Origin: Micromonospora sp. WMMD882
GTDB lineage: Bacteria > Actinomycetota > Actinomycetes > Mycobacteriales > Micromonosporaceae
Reading direction: 5' to 3'
Length of the DNA stretch: 64,000 nucleotides
Assembly (NCBI RefSeq): GCF_027497255.1
Contig: NZ_CP114903.1
Span: forward strand, 4,278,001 to 4,342,000
In this document: positions 44,780-54,045 of the stretch, in pieces
Layout: every line of letters begins with the position of its first letter
How positions within the stretch are numbered: position 1 is the stretch's first letter
Made by a program: the position numbers and the translations under genes
Notes under the pieces: generated by a model
Database searches by the model: none
Told to the model about the DNA's origin: nothing
The model's input: only the letters and a program-made list of their open reading frames with translations

Positions 44780-45964
44780 ATGCGGGTACGTCGCCGCGCG
44801 CACCTGGTCTGCCGGTGGGAGGCCGACGGGTTGTTCGTCGCGCTGCCCGATCAGCGACGGTGGCTGTGCGCCAACTCCGACCTGATGTCGCTGCTGCACG
44901 CCGCGACGGAGTGGACCGACGCCGACGACCTCGCCGCGCGGTTCGGCGCCGAGCACGCCGGCCGGGCGCACGCCGCCATCAAGGCCCTGCACGACGCCGG
45001 GCTGCTGGTCAGCGACGACACCGACGACGCCCTGCCGCCGGTGTGGGCGCACTGGGGTGTCGTCGCCCAACGCGCCCACGTCGACGCCCGCGACGCCAAC
45101 TATCTCGTCGACTCGCCGCGTCGGGCCGAGGTGGCCGGGCAGATCACCGCCGACGGGCAGCCGCCCGCGCCGTTCAAGACGTACCCGGACGCGCCCGCGC
45201 TGTTCCTGCCCCGTCGGGCGGTGCCGCTGCGGACCCCGGTCGAGGAGGTCTTCGCCGCCCGCCGTACGCACCGGCGTTTCGCCGACGCCCCGGTGGACGT
45301 CGACGCCCTCGCCACCGTGCTGTCGTACACGTTCGCGCCGCAACGTTTCCTCGACGGCGGCCCGTTCGGCGTGCAGCAGGCCCGGGTGGCCGCCTCGGCG
45401 GGCGGTCGGCACGAGGTCGAGTGCTACGTGGTGGTGTTCGCCGTCGACGGGGTGCCGCCCGGCCTGTACCACTACGCGCCCGACCGGCACTGCCTGGAGC
45501 TGCTCGACCCGGGAGTGGACCGGGCCACCGTCGCCGCTCTCGGGTACGGACAGGAGCCCTCCTACCGGGGGGCGTTCACCTGTCTCACCACCGCCGTCGC
45601 CGGTCGACTGTCGTGGAAGTACCGGCATCCGCGCGCGTACCGGCTGTGGATGTACGACGCCGGTCACTACGGGCAGACCTTCGCGCTGACCTGCGTCGCG
45701 CTCGGTCTCGCTCCGTTCCAGACGGTCGCCTTCCACGACAGCCGGGTCGAGGCGCTGCTCGGCCTGGACCCGGACGAGGAGTTCGCCGTCTACCTGCTCG
45801 CCGCCGGGCTGCCCGAGCCCGCCGGGGTCCCCGGGTCGGCCGCCGGAGCTCCCGGGCCGGGCCCCACCGGGTTGCCGGTCGACCATCCGCATCCGCCGCT
45901 CACGCGCCTCGCGACCGCGCGCCACACCCACCGGCCCGCCGAGCCGGCCGAGAGGAGGTCCTGA
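44780..45964 (+). CDS. SagB/ThcOx-like flavin oxidoreductase with PqqD-like N-terminal domain
   Basis: A 394-residue protein. Residues 1-80 read like a PqqD/RRE winged helix (CRWEADGLFVALPDQRRWLC to AAIKALHDAGLLVSDD), suited to bind a leader peptide. The nitroreductase domain follows: FAARRTHRRFADAPVD for FMN, GLYHYAPDRHCLELLDPG, and the SagB-type end SWKYRHPRAYRLWMYDAGHY with GLDPDEEFAVYL. SagB enzymes oxidise azolines to azoles or desaturate residues; no cyclodehydratase gene is present, so another oxidation is likely. The last 45 residues are Pro-rich. ATG 44780 has GGAAGGG. Confidence 0.82.
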   Translation: MRVRRRAHLVCRWEADGLFVALPDQRRWLCANSDLMSLLHAATEWTDADDLAARFGAEHAGRAHAAIKALHDAGLLVSDDTDDALPPVWAHWGVVAQRAHVDARDANYLVDSPRRAEVAGQITADGQPPAPFKTYPDAPALFLPRRAVPLRTPVEEVFAARRTHRRFADAPVDVDALATVLSYTFAPQRFLDGGPFGVQQARVAASAGGRHEVECYVVVFAVDGVPPGLYHYAPDRHCLELLDPGVDRATVAALGYGQEPSYRGAFTCLTTAVAGRLSWKYRHPRAYRLWMYDAGHYGQTFALTCVALGLAPFQTVAFHDSRVEALLGLDPDEEFAVYLLAAGLPEPAGVPGSAAGAPGPGPTGLPVDHPHPPLTRLATARHTHRPAEPAERRS

Positions 45965-47184
45965 TGGCTCTCGACCGCTGCGTCGCCATGCCCGCCGACG
46001 CCTTCCGCGCCGACGTCTACGGCGTGCGTCACCTGCACACCCCGGCCGGTGACCTGCCCGCCGGCTTCGCCGACCTGCTCACTTCGCAGAGCCTCGACGA
46101 GCTGTTCACCGGCGGCGCGTTGCGCACCACCTCGGTACGACTGGTCCGGGACGGCCGGGAGGTGCCGACCCGGGGCGTGGTGGAGCCGGGGGACGTGCCG
46201 GCCGAGCCGAGTTTCGTCGACGCCGATCATCTGCGCCGCGCGCTGGCCGCCGGGAACACCCTGATCCTGCGTTCCCTGCACCGCTACCACCCGCCGGTCC
46301 GCCGACTCGCCCATCAACTCGCCGGTGAGCTCGGCTGCGCGGTCCGGGTCAACGCGTTCGTCACGCCGCCCCGGTCCACCGGCGTCGACCTGCACTACGA
46401 CGTCCAGGACGTGTTCGTCCTGCAGATCGCCGGCAGCAAACTGTGGCGGTTGGGCACTCCGCCGCTGCCCGCGCCGCTGCCCAGCCAGGCCTGGTTCGAT
46501 CTGCCCGCCGCCCGGCGTGAGCAGCTCCGTGCCGCCAGCGAGCCGCTGGGCAGCGTGCTGCTCCGGGCCGGGGACACCCTCTACCTGCCCCGGGGCACCA
46601 TGCACGCCCCCCGGACCGATGACGAGCTGTCCATCCACCTGACCATCGCCGTCTCCCGGCTCACCGGTCACGACCTGCTGCGTCGTCTCGTCGACGCCGC
46701 CGCCGACGACGCCGCGCTGCGGGCCGGCGTCGACCTGGCCGAGCTGGAGGCCGATCCCGACACGGCGCGTACGACACTGACCTGGATCGCGCGGCGCCTC
46801 GCGGCCACCGCGGACGAGGTCGACGTGGCCGGTCTGCTCTGGTCGGCACGCCGCGAGGCGTTCCGGGATCTGCCCGCCGAGCCCGCGCCGGTGCTGCCCG
46901 CCCCGGTCGACGCCCCGGCGTACCGGCTGCGACCCGGCGCCCAGTACGCGGCCACCCCGGACGGCGACACCCTCCGCCTGCGGGTGCCCGGCAAGCAGGC
47001 CACGCTGCCGGTGACCACCGCCCCGGTCTTCGACGCCCTGCGCCGCCACGGTCACCTCGACCCGCGCGAGCTGACCGCGACGTTCGGCGACGACGACGCC
47101 AGTAGGCTGATCACCCTGCTGGTCGACCTCGATCTGGTCGCCCCGGTGGTCGGGGCCCGAGCGGAGCGGAGCGCCACCGCGTGA
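45964..47184 (+). CDS. JmjC/cupin-type Fe(II)/2-oxoglutarate oxygenase with C-terminal winged-helix domain
   Basis: A 406-residue protein of the ROXA/MINA-like type. The metal facial triad is visible as HxD in TGVDLHYDVQDVFVLQ (about residues 144-146) and His in PRGTMHAPRTDD (about 214); GSKLWRL supplies the 2-oxoglutarate-side Lys region. After a helical middle part, the C-terminus (LRLRVPGKQATLPVTTAPVF to LDLVAPVVG) looks like a PqqD-type winged helix. Such enzymes hydroxylate His, Arg or Asp beta carbons of proteins. Here the His pair of the upstream peptide is an obvious candidate substrate (inference). It overlaps the previous stop by one base with GAGGAGG before it. Confidence 0.82.
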   Translation: MALDRCVAMPADAFRADVYGVRHLHTPAGDLPAGFADLLTSQSLDELFTGGALRTTSVRLVRDGREVPTRGVVEPGDVPAEPSFVDADHLRRALAAGNTLILRSLHRYHPPVRRLAHQLAGELGCAVRVNAFVTPPRSTGVDLHYDVQDVFVLQIAGSKLWRLGTPPLPAPLPSQAWFDLPAARREQLRAASEPLGSVLLRAGDTLYLPRGTMHAPRTDDELSIHLTIAVSRLTGHDLLRRLVDAAADDAALRAGVDLAELEADPDTARTTLTWIARRLAATADEVDVAGLLWSARREAFRDLPAEPAPVLPAPVDAPAYRLRPGAQYAATPDGDTLRLRVPGKQATLPVTTAPVFDALRRHGHLDPRELTATFGDDDASRLITLLVDLDLVAPVVGARAERSATA

Positions 47185-47936
47185 GCGCCCCGGGGCCGAC
47201 CAGCTACGGCGACGCCTGGGCGGACGTCTACGACGAATGGTTCGGGGAGCTGTCCGACACCACCCCCGCGGTCGGCGTCCTCGCCGGGCTCGCCGCCGGC
47301 GGCGTCGCCCTGGAGGTCGGAGCCGGCACCGGGCGGCTCGCCGTACCACTGGCCCGGGCCGGCGGTACGGTCATCGCCGTGGAGTCGTCGCCCCGGATGG
47401 CCGGTCGGCTGCGCGCCAAGGCGCAGGGCCTGCCGGTGCGGCTGGTGGTCGGGGACGTCCTCGACGCGGACTGGTCGGCCCACCTGCCCCCGGGCGGCCT
47501 GGCCCTGGCCTATCTGAGCTGCAACACCCTGTACCAGCTCCCGGACCAGCAGGCCCAGCGGCGCTGCCTGGCCCGGCTGGCCGCCGACCTCGCGGTGGGC
47601 GGGCGGCTGGTCGTCGAGGCGTCGATGCCGAACCTGGCCCTGCTCGCGGCCGGCCGGAGCACCAGCATGCGGGTCCTGCCCGACGGCCGGGTCGCGGTCA
47701 CCACCGTCCGGGCCGACCCCGCCCACCAGCGGACCACCACCGACACGGTCGTGTTCGACGGCCCCCGACAGCATGTCCTGCCGGTGCGGGAGCGCTACGT
47801 CTGGCCCGCCGAGCTCGACCTGCTGGCCCAACTCGTCGGCCTGGGACCGGAGCAGCGGTGGTCCGGCTGGGAGCGCGGGCCGTTCACCTCGACCAGCACC
47901 GGCCATGTCACCGTCTACCGGAAATCCAGCCTCTGA
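47181..47936 (+). CDS. Class I SAM-dependent methyltransferase of the candidate RiPP operon
   Basis: A 251-residue enzyme with motif I ALEVGAGTGRLAVPLARAGG (about residues 36-55), AVESSPRM as strand-2 end and LALAYLSCNTLYQL as motif II/III. The C-terminal part (PVRERYVWPAELDLLAQLVG) resembles O- and N-methyltransferases of natural product clusters. GTG 47181 overlaps the oxygenase stop by 4 nt. Confidence 0.85.
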   Translation: MSAPGPTSYGDAWADVYDEWFGELSDTTPAVGVLAGLAAGGVALEVGAGTGRLAVPLARAGGTVIAVESSPRMAGRLRAKAQGLPVRLVVGDVLDADWSAHLPPGGLALAYLSCNTLYQLPDQQAQRRCLARLAADLAVGGRLVVEASMPNLALLAAGRSTSMRVLPDGRVAVTTVRADPAHQRTTTDTVVFDGPRQHVLPVRERYVWPAELDLLAQLVGLGPEQRWSGWERGPFTSTSTGHVTVYRKSSL

Positions 47937-49171
47937 TGACTCTCGCCGCACCGGCCAGCCGCCCCACCATCCGCACCCAGCCGCGTTTCCTGCGGGTCTG
48001 GGGCAGTCAGTCCGCCGGCGCGCTCGCCGACCAGATCCTCCCGGTGGCGCTCAGCCTGTACGTAATCCGGCAGGGCGGTGGGGCCGGGGCGGTCGCCACC
48101 ATCCTCGCCGGCCGGGCTGTCGCCCTGGTGGTGTGTCTGCTCGCCGGTGGGGTGCTGGCCGACCGGGTCTCCCGGACCCGGATCCTGCTCGCCGCCGATG
48201 TCCTGCGCGCCGTCGCCGTGCTGACCACGGTGCTCGTGCTCGACCGGCTGCCGCTGGCCGCGCTCGCGCTCGTCACCGCCGGGTGCGGGGCGGCCGAGGC
48301 GTTGTCCCGCCCGGCTCTGCGGTCCCTGGTGCCCGCCCTGCTGCCGGATCGACTGCTGGAACGGGGCAACGCCTTCGTCTCCGCCGTGCACCGCGGCTCC
48401 GCCATGCTGGGCGCCCTGGTCGGGGCGGCGCTCGTCGCCGCCATCGGCACCCCGGCGGCCCTGGTGGCGGCCGGGGTGCTGTTCGCCCTGGGCGCGCTCG
48501 CCGTCGCGGGCGTCCCCGACACGGCCACCGCCAAGCCGACCGGCGGGGTGCTCGCCGATGCCGCGTCCGGGCTGCGTGAGGTGCGCCGCCGACCCTGGGT
48601 GGTCGCCGTGATGAGCGCCGTTGCCGTCCAGCTCTTCGCCGGCACGGCGCCGGCCCTCGTCCTGCTGCCGCTGATCGCGGAGCGTGACTTCGGGGGTGAG
48701 CTGGCCTACGGGGTCGTGCTGGCCGCGCTGGCCGCCGGGGCGCTGCCCGCCATCGCCGTCGCCGGCCGGTGGCGTCCGCGCCGGCCGGGTCTGGTGGGCA
48801 TGCTGGCCCTGACCGCGTACGCGGCCCTGCCGTTGAGTCTCGCCGTGCCGTTGCCCCTGCCGGTCACCGCCGCGTGTTTCGCCGTCGGCGGGTTCACCGT
48901 CGAGCTGTACTTCGTCTACTGGCTGTCGGCCCTCCAGCGCGCCATCCCGGCCGGCGCCCGGGGCAAGGTCCTCGCTCTCGACCAGCTCAGCGCCTATGCC
49001 CTGCTGCCCATCGGGTACGCCCTGACCGGTCCGCTCGTGGCCGTCCTCGGTGACCGGACGACCCTGCTCGCGGCGGCCGTGGTCACCGCCGCCGCGACCG
49101 CCCTGACCCTTCTGGTGCCCGGGGTCTCCCGTTTCGCCGACCCGGGGCCGGAGCAGGTCCGGGCTGATTGA
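47936..49171 (+). CDS. MFS transporter (probable product exporter)
   Basis: A 411-residue protein with twelve predicted membrane helices and the MFS loop motif between helices 2 and 3 (GGVLADRVSRTRILLAADV). It resembles multidrug/efflux carriers (MFS_3 type). It overlaps the methyltransferase stop by one base and ends the operon, so export of the modified peptide is the likely role. Confidence 0.85.
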   Translation: MTLAAPASRPTIRTQPRFLRVWGSQSAGALADQILPVALSLYVIRQGGGAGAVATILAGRAVALVVCLLAGGVLADRVSRTRILLAADVLRAVAVLTTVLVLDRLPLAALALVTAGCGAAEALSRPALRSLVPALLPDRLLERGNAFVSAVHRGSAMLGALVGAALVAAIGTPAALVAAGVLFALGALAVAGVPDTATAKPTGGVLADAASGLREVRRRPWVVAVMSAVAVQLFAGTAPALVLLPLIAERDFGGELAYGVVLAALAAGALPAIAVAGRWRPRRPGLVGMLALTAYAALPLSLAVPLPLPVTAACFAVGGFTVELYFVYWLSALQRAIPAGARGKVLALDQLSAYALLPIGYALTGPLVAVLGDRTTLLAAAVVTAAATALTLLVPGVSRFADPGPEQVRAD

Positions 49172-49325
49172 CGCCCGCCAGCCTACTCAGTACCGTACAT
49201 CGTCAATAGCCTATGTAAGCGTTGATACTCGTAGGCTGCGGCAACCCCGCTTGCGTGATCTTCGTATCCGCGGAATGGCACGTCAAACAGCCTGCAAAGG
49301 AGCCGTAGCGTACGTCGATCGACAG

Positions 49326-49339
49326 TGTTAGCGCTAACA
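49326..49339. promoter_or_regulatory. Palindromic LacI-family operator upstream of the GH43 gene
   Basis: TGTTAGCGCTAACA is a perfect 14-bp palindrome with the central CG typical of LacI/GalR operators, 18 bp before the GH43 start. It predicts sugar-induced control; no lacI gene is in the window. Confidence 0.75.
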
Positions 49340-49356
49340 GTCAGCCTTCCGCCACC

Positions 49357-51210
49357 ATGGGAGTCAGCGTGAAAACCCTCCGTCCCCCGCACCTCCGACA
49401 GCGACTCCGGCGCTCCGTAGCCGTGCTCGCCGCCCTGGTCTGCGCCGCCGCCCTCGTCCCGGGCGTGGCGAAGGCCGACAACCCGATCGTCCAGCACATC
49501 TACACCGCCGACCCGGCGCCGATGGTGCACAACGGCCGGGTGTACCTCTACACCGGTCACGACGAGGACGGCTCCACCTACTTCACCATGCGGGACTGGC
49601 GGGTGTTCTCCTCCGCCGACATGGTCAACTGGACCGACCACGGCACCCCGATGAGCCTGGCCACCTTCTCCTGGGCCAGCGCCGACGCCTGGGCCGGGCA
49701 CGTGATCGCGCGCAACAACAAGTTCTACTGGTACGTGCCGGTGAAGAACCGGTCCACCGGGCGGATGGCCATCGGGGTCGGCGTCGCCGACAGCCCCACC
49801 GGCCCGTTCCGGGACGCCATCGGCCGCCCGCTTGTCGAGAACGGCGAGATCGACCCGCACGCGTTCATCGACGACAACGGCCAGGCGTACCTCTACTGGG
49901 GCAACCCCAACCTGTGGTACCTGCGGCTCAACAGCGACATGATCTCGGCCTCCGGCGGCCCGACGCAGATCCCGCTGACCACCGCCGGGTTCGGCGCCCG
50001 CACCGGTAACGCCAGCCGGCCCACCCTCTACGAGGAGGGCCCCTGGGTCTACAAGCGCAACGGCACGTACTACATGCACTTCGCCGCCGAGTGCTGCGGC
50101 GAGTTCCTCGCCTACTCCACCGCCCCCGGGCCCACCGGCCCGTGGACCTACCGGGGCACCGTCATGCCGAGGCAGGGCGCCAGCTTCACCAACCACCCCG
50201 GAGTCATCGACTTCAACGGCGGGTCGTACCTCTTCTACCACAACGGCGCGTTGCCCGGCGGCAGCGGCTACACCCGGTCGGTGGCGGTGGAGAGGTTCAC
50301 CTACCGCAGCGACGGCACCATCCCGACGATGAACATGACCACGGCCGGCGCGCCCCAGGTCGGCACGCTCAACCCGTACGTCCGGCAGGAGGCCGAGACC
50401 ATCGCCTGGTCCTCCGGCATCGAGACCGAGCCGTCCAGCGAGGGCGGCATGAACGTCGGCTGGATCGACAACAACGACTACATCAAGGTCAAGGGCGTCA
50501 ACTTCGGCACCGGCGCGAACTCGTTCTCCGCCCGGGTCGCCTCCGCCGGCAACGGCGGACGCATCGAGCTGCGCCTGGACAGCACCAGCGGCCCGGTCGT
50601 CGGCACCTGCACGGTGGGCAACACCGGCGGCTACCAGACCTGGACCACCACCACCTGCGGGGTCAGCGGGGCCACCGGCACCCGGGACCTCTTCCTCCGG
50701 TTCACCGGCAGCGGCGGCGGCCTGTTCAACGTCAACTGGTGGCAGTTCGCCGGTGGCAGCAGCACCGGCGGCAACCTGGTCACCAACGGCAACGCCGAGA
50801 GCGGCACCGCCGGCTGGGGCGTCTTCGGCAGCGGCACCCTGTCGGCCAGCACCAGCGTCGTCCGCAGCGGCAGCCAGTCGCTGTCGATCACCGGGCGTAC
50901 GGCGTCCTGGAACGGCCCCAGCCAGGACGTGACCGCGAAGCTCACCAACGGCAAGAGCTACACCACGAGCGTCTGGGTACGGTCGCACAGCGGCACGCCC
51001 GCCGCGCGGGTCACCCTGGCGCTCACCGCCGACGGCACGACCAACTACGTCGGGCTCGCCCCGAACACGACGGTCAACGCGAACGGCTGGACGCAGCTCA
51101 CCGGCACCTCGACCGTCTCGTGGAGCGGCACGCTGACCGGCGCCACGGTCTACGTCGAGACCGACTCGGGCACCGACAGCCTCTACCTCGACGACCTCAC
51201 CATCCAGTAG
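49357..51210 (+). CDS. Secreted GH43 glycosidase with CBM6-like and CBM4/9-like modules
   Basis: A 617-residue exported enzyme. The signal peptide ends near residue 41 (ALVPGVAKA). The five-bladed GH43 domain (about 45-335) has the catalytic base Asp in YTADPAPMVHNG, the pKa-tuning Asp in GEIDPHAFIDDNG and the acid Glu in LYEEGPWVYKRNG. A CBM6-like domain follows (about 345-470, ending NVNWWQFAGG) and then a CBM4/9 (CBM22-like) domain (NLVTNGNAESGTAGWGVF to LYLDDLTIQ). It should release arabinose or xylose from plant polysaccharides; the exact bond is not predictable. Confidence 0.92.
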   Translation: MGVSVKTLRPPHLRQRLRRSVAVLAALVCAAALVPGVAKADNPIVQHIYTADPAPMVHNGRVYLYTGHDEDGSTYFTMRDWRVFSSADMVNWTDHGTPMSLATFSWASADAWAGHVIARNNKFYWYVPVKNRSTGRMAIGVGVADSPTGPFRDAIGRPLVENGEIDPHAFIDDNGQAYLYWGNPNLWYLRLNSDMISASGGPTQIPLTTAGFGARTGNASRPTLYEEGPWVYKRNGTYYMHFAAECCGEFLAYSTAPGPTGPWTYRGTVMPRQGASFTNHPGVIDFNGGSYLFYHNGALPGGSGYTRSVAVERFTYRSDGTIPTMNMTTAGAPQVGTLNPYVRQEAETIAWSSGIETEPSSEGGMNVGWIDNNDYIKVKGVNFGTGANSFSARVASAGNGGRIELRLDSTSGPVVGTCTVGNTGGYQTWTTTTCGVSGATGTRDLFLRFTGSGGGLFNVNWWQFAGGSSTGGNLVTNGNAESGTAGWGVFGSGTLSASTSVVRSGSQSLSITGRTASWNGPSQDVTAKLTNGKSYTTSVWVRSHSGTPAARVTLALTADGTTNYVGLAPNTTVNANGWTQLTGTSTVSWSGTLTGATVYVETDSGTDSLYLDDLTIQ

Positions 51211-51267
51211 CACCGCACCTGGCGGGGTCGGGCCGATAACGGCAACCATCGGTCCGACCCCGCGTCA

Positions 51268-51318
51268 GTAAGGGCCCCTTGCTACACACGAGGCGGCAAC
51301 AAGGTGCCCCTCCTTGCG
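51268..51318. terminator. GGGCCCC-type palindromic element between convergent genes
   Basis: TAAGGGCCCCTTG is followed by a CGAGGCG-containing stretch and CAAGGTGCCCCTCCTTG. Two small hairpins (AAGGG/CCCTT and CAAGG/CCTTG) form a bidirectional terminator candidate between GH43 and the thiolase gene. It resembles the element at 1125-1171. Confidence 0.5.
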
Positions 51319-51320
51319 CC

Positions 51321-52613
51321 TCAGCGCTCCAGTACGGCGGTGACGCCCTGGCCGCCGGCCGCGCAGATGGAGATCAGACCCCGTCCGCTACCCCGTTCGG
51401 CGAGCAGCTTCGCCAACGTCGCGACGATCCGGCCCCCGGTTGCGGCGAACGGGTGCCCGGCCGCCAACGACGACCCCACCACGTTCAGCTTCTCCCGGTC
51501 GATCGCGCCGGGCGCGGTGTCCCGGCCCAGTCGCTCCCGGGCGAACTCGGGCGACTCCCAGGCGGCCAGGGTGGCCAGCACCTGCGACGCGAACGCCTCG
51601 TGCAGCTCGTAGAAGTCGAAATCCTGGAGGGCCAGCCCGGCCCGGTCGAGCATCCGGGGCACCGCGTACGCGGGGGCCATCAGCAGGCCCTCGTCGCCGT
51701 GCACGAAGTCCACCGCCGCCGTCTGCGACCAGGTGAACCAGGCCAGCACCGGCAGGTTCCGCTCGCGGGCCCACTCCTCGCTGGCCAGCAGCACGGTGGA
51801 CGCGCCGTCGGTGAGCGGGGAGGAGTTCCCGGCGGTCATGGTGGCCCGCTCGGCGTCCGGGCCCTTGGTGCCGAACACCGGCCGCAGGCCGCCGAGCTTC
51901 TCCAGGGTGGTGTCCGGGCGGAGGTTCTGGTCGCGGGTCAGCCCCAGGTAGGGGGTCATCAGGTCGTCGAAGAACCCCCGCTCGTACGCGGCGGCGAGCC
52001 GCTGGTGCGAGCGCAGCGCCAACTCGTCCTGCGCCTGCCGGTCGACGCCCCACCGCAGCGCCGTCCGGGCCGCGTGCTCACCCATCGACAGCCCGGTACG
52101 CGGCTCCGCGTTGCGCGGCACCTCCGGCCGGAACGGCTGGAGCGGGCGCAGCTTCGCGGCGACCTTCAGCCGCTCGCCGAGCGTCCGGGCCGAGTTGAGT
52201 CTGAGCAGTGTACGGCGCATCTCCTCGTTGACCGCCAGCGGCGCGTCGGAGGTGCTGTCGACGCCGCCGGCGATGCCCACGTCGAGCTGCCCGAGGGCGA
52301 TCTTGTTGGCGACCAGGATGACCGCCTCCAGACCGGTGCCACAGGCCTGCTGGATGTCGTACGCCGGGGTGTGCGGGTCGAGCCGCGAGCCGAGCACCAC
52401 CTCGCGGGCCAGGTTGAAGTCCTTCGAGTGCTTGAGCACCGCCCCGGCGACCAGCTCGCCGACCCGCTGCCCGGCCAGCCCGAACCGGGCGACCAGGCCG
52501 TCGAGGGCCGCGCCGAGCAGGTCGGCGTTGCCGGCGTCGTCGTACCGGGAGTTGGACCGGGCGAACGGGATCCGGTTTCCACCGATCACCGCGACCCGTC
52601 GGACGCTCTGCAC
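51321..52613 (-). CDS. Acetyl-CoA C-acyltransferase (thiolase, FadI-like)
   Basis: A 430-residue thiolase. The nucleophilic Cys is in YDIQQACGTGLEA (about 91), the His in LHEAFASQVLA and the second Cys/Gly region in SICAAGGQGVTAV at the C-terminus. It cleaves or forms 3-oxoacyl-CoA. It is divergent from the reductase/dehydratase pair with only 55 bp between starts, so the three genes probably share control of fatty acid turnover. Confidence 0.93.
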   Translation of the reverse strand: MQSVRRVAVIGGNRIPFARSNSRYDDAGNADLLGAALDGLVARFGLAGQRVGELVAGAVLKHSKDFNLAREVVLGSRLDPHTPAYDIQQACGTGLEAVILVANKIALGQLDVGIAGGVDSTSDAPLAVNEEMRRTLLRLNSARTLGERLKVAAKLRPLQPFRPEVPRNAEPRTGLSMGEHAARTALRWGVDRQAQDELALRSHQRLAAAYERGFFDDLMTPYLGLTRDQNLRPDTTLEKLGGLRPVFGTKGPDAERATMTAGNSSPLTDGASTVLLASEEWARERNLPVLAWFTWSQTAAVDFVHGDEGLLMAPAYAVPRMLDRAGLALQDFDFYELHEAFASQVLATLAAWESPEFARERLGRDTAPGAIDREKLNVVGSSLAAGHPFAATGGRIVATLAKLLAERGSGRGLISICAAGGQGVTAVLER

Positions 52614-52668
52614 GATCCCGCCTCCTCAAAACGCTTGCCCTGACCCTACTCACCAGTAGGCTACGCCT

Positions 52669-54045
52669 ATGACCGACAGGTACGCGAGCTTCGTCCAATC
52701 CGGGGCCGGCCGCGCGCTGGTCCGGCGCCTGGGCCTGCCCGACCCGCCCCGCCTGCGCCGACACCACCCGGGTGACCCGCTGCTGCCCGGCCCGGCCCTG
52801 CTCGGCGCGGCCACCGGCAGCCGCCTCGCCGACCAGGTCGGCCGGATCCTCACCGCCGCCGGCGTCGAGCTGGCCCCGGCCGCGACCAGCACCGACCCGC
52901 CGGACAGCGCCGACTCCGCCGCCCGGTTCGGGGCCCTGGTGTACGACGCCACCGGCGTCACCGACTCCGCCGACCTCCGCCAGCTCTACGACTTCTTCCA
53001 CCCGTACGCGCGCACGCTGCTGCCCAGCGGCCGGGTGATCGTGCTCGGCACGCCGCCCGCCGAGGCGGCCACCCCACGCGAGGCGACCGCCCAGCGGGCC
53101 CTCGAAGGGCTGACCCGCAGCATCGGCAAGGAGTTCGGCCGGGGCGTCACCGCGCAGTTGGTATACGTGACCGCGAACGGCGACCCGAGCACCCTGACCG
53201 GTCTGGAGGCCACCCTCCGGTTCCTGCTCTCCGGCCGCTCGGCGTACGTCTCCGGGCAGGTGATCCGGGTCGGCGTCGGCACGGCGACCGCCCCGGCCGA
53301 CTGGGACCGCCCGCTGGACGGGCAGGTCGTCCTGGTCACCGGGGCGGCCCGGGGCATCGGCGCGGCGCTGGCCCGGGTGCTCGCCCGCGACGGCGCGCAG
53401 GTCGTCGCGCTGGACATCCCGGAGGCCGGGGACGAGTTGGCCGCGGTGGCCAACGAGGTCGGCGGCACCGCCGTACAGCTCGACCTGACCGCGCCGAACG
53501 CGGCCGGCCGGCTCGCCGACCACCTCGCCGCCCGACACGGCCGGGTCGACGCGGTGGCGCACAACGCCGGCATCACCCGGGACCGGACCATCGCCCGGAT
53601 GGACGTCGACCGTTGGCAGCAGGTGATCGACGTGAACCTGTCCAGCCAGGAACGGATCGACGACGTGCTGCTGGAGCGGGAGCTGCTCCCGCCCGGCGGC
53701 CGGCTCGTCTCGGTCTCCTCGATCGCCGGGATCGCCGGCAACCGCGGCCAGACCAACTACGCCACCAGCAAGGCCGGCGTGATCGGCCTGGTCGACTCGC
53801 TCGCCCCGGCGCTGGCCGGGCGGGGGATCAGCGTCAACGCGGTAGCGCCCGGGTTCATCGAGACGCGGCTGACCGCCCGGATCCCCGTGGTGCTGCGGGA
53901 GGCGGGCCGCCGGATGAACAGCCTGTCCCAGGGCGGGCTGCCGGTCGACGTCGCGGAGACCATCGGCTGGCTGGCCTGGCCGGCGTCCGGCGCGGTCAGC
54001 GGCAACGTGGTCCGGGTCTGCGGCCAGAGCCTCCTGGGGGCGTGA
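52669..54045 (+). CDS. High-molecular-weight 3-oxoacyl-ACP/CoA reductase (FabG4-type SDR)
   Basis: A 458-residue protein with two Rossmann-like halves, as in mycobacterial FabG4. The first 210 residues are a degenerate, flavodoxin-like SDR domain. The second has TGAARGIGAALARVLARDGA, NAGITRDRTIARMD, the Ser of VSSIAGIAGNRGQ and the catalytic YATSKAG. It is NADH-dependent in relatives. The MaoC gene overlaps its stop by one base. Confidence 0.92.
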   Translation: MTDRYASFVQSGAGRALVRRLGLPDPPRLRRHHPGDPLLPGPALLGAATGSRLADQVGRILTAAGVELAPAATSTDPPDSADSAARFGALVYDATGVTDSADLRQLYDFFHPYARTLLPSGRVIVLGTPPAEAATPREATAQRALEGLTRSIGKEFGRGVTAQLVYVTANGDPSTLTGLEATLRFLLSGRSAYVSGQVIRVGVGTATAPADWDRPLDGQVVLVTGAARGIGAALARVLARDGAQVVALDIPEAGDELAAVANEVGGTAVQLDLTAPNAAGRLADHLAARHGRVDAVAHNAGITRDRTIARMDVDRWQQVIDVNLSSQERIDDVLLERELLPPGGRLVSVSSIAGIAGNRGQTNYATSKAGVIGLVDSLAPALAGRGISVNAVAPGFIETRLTARIPVVLREAGRRMNSLSQGGLPVDVAETIGWLAWPASGAVSGNVVRVCGQSLLGA

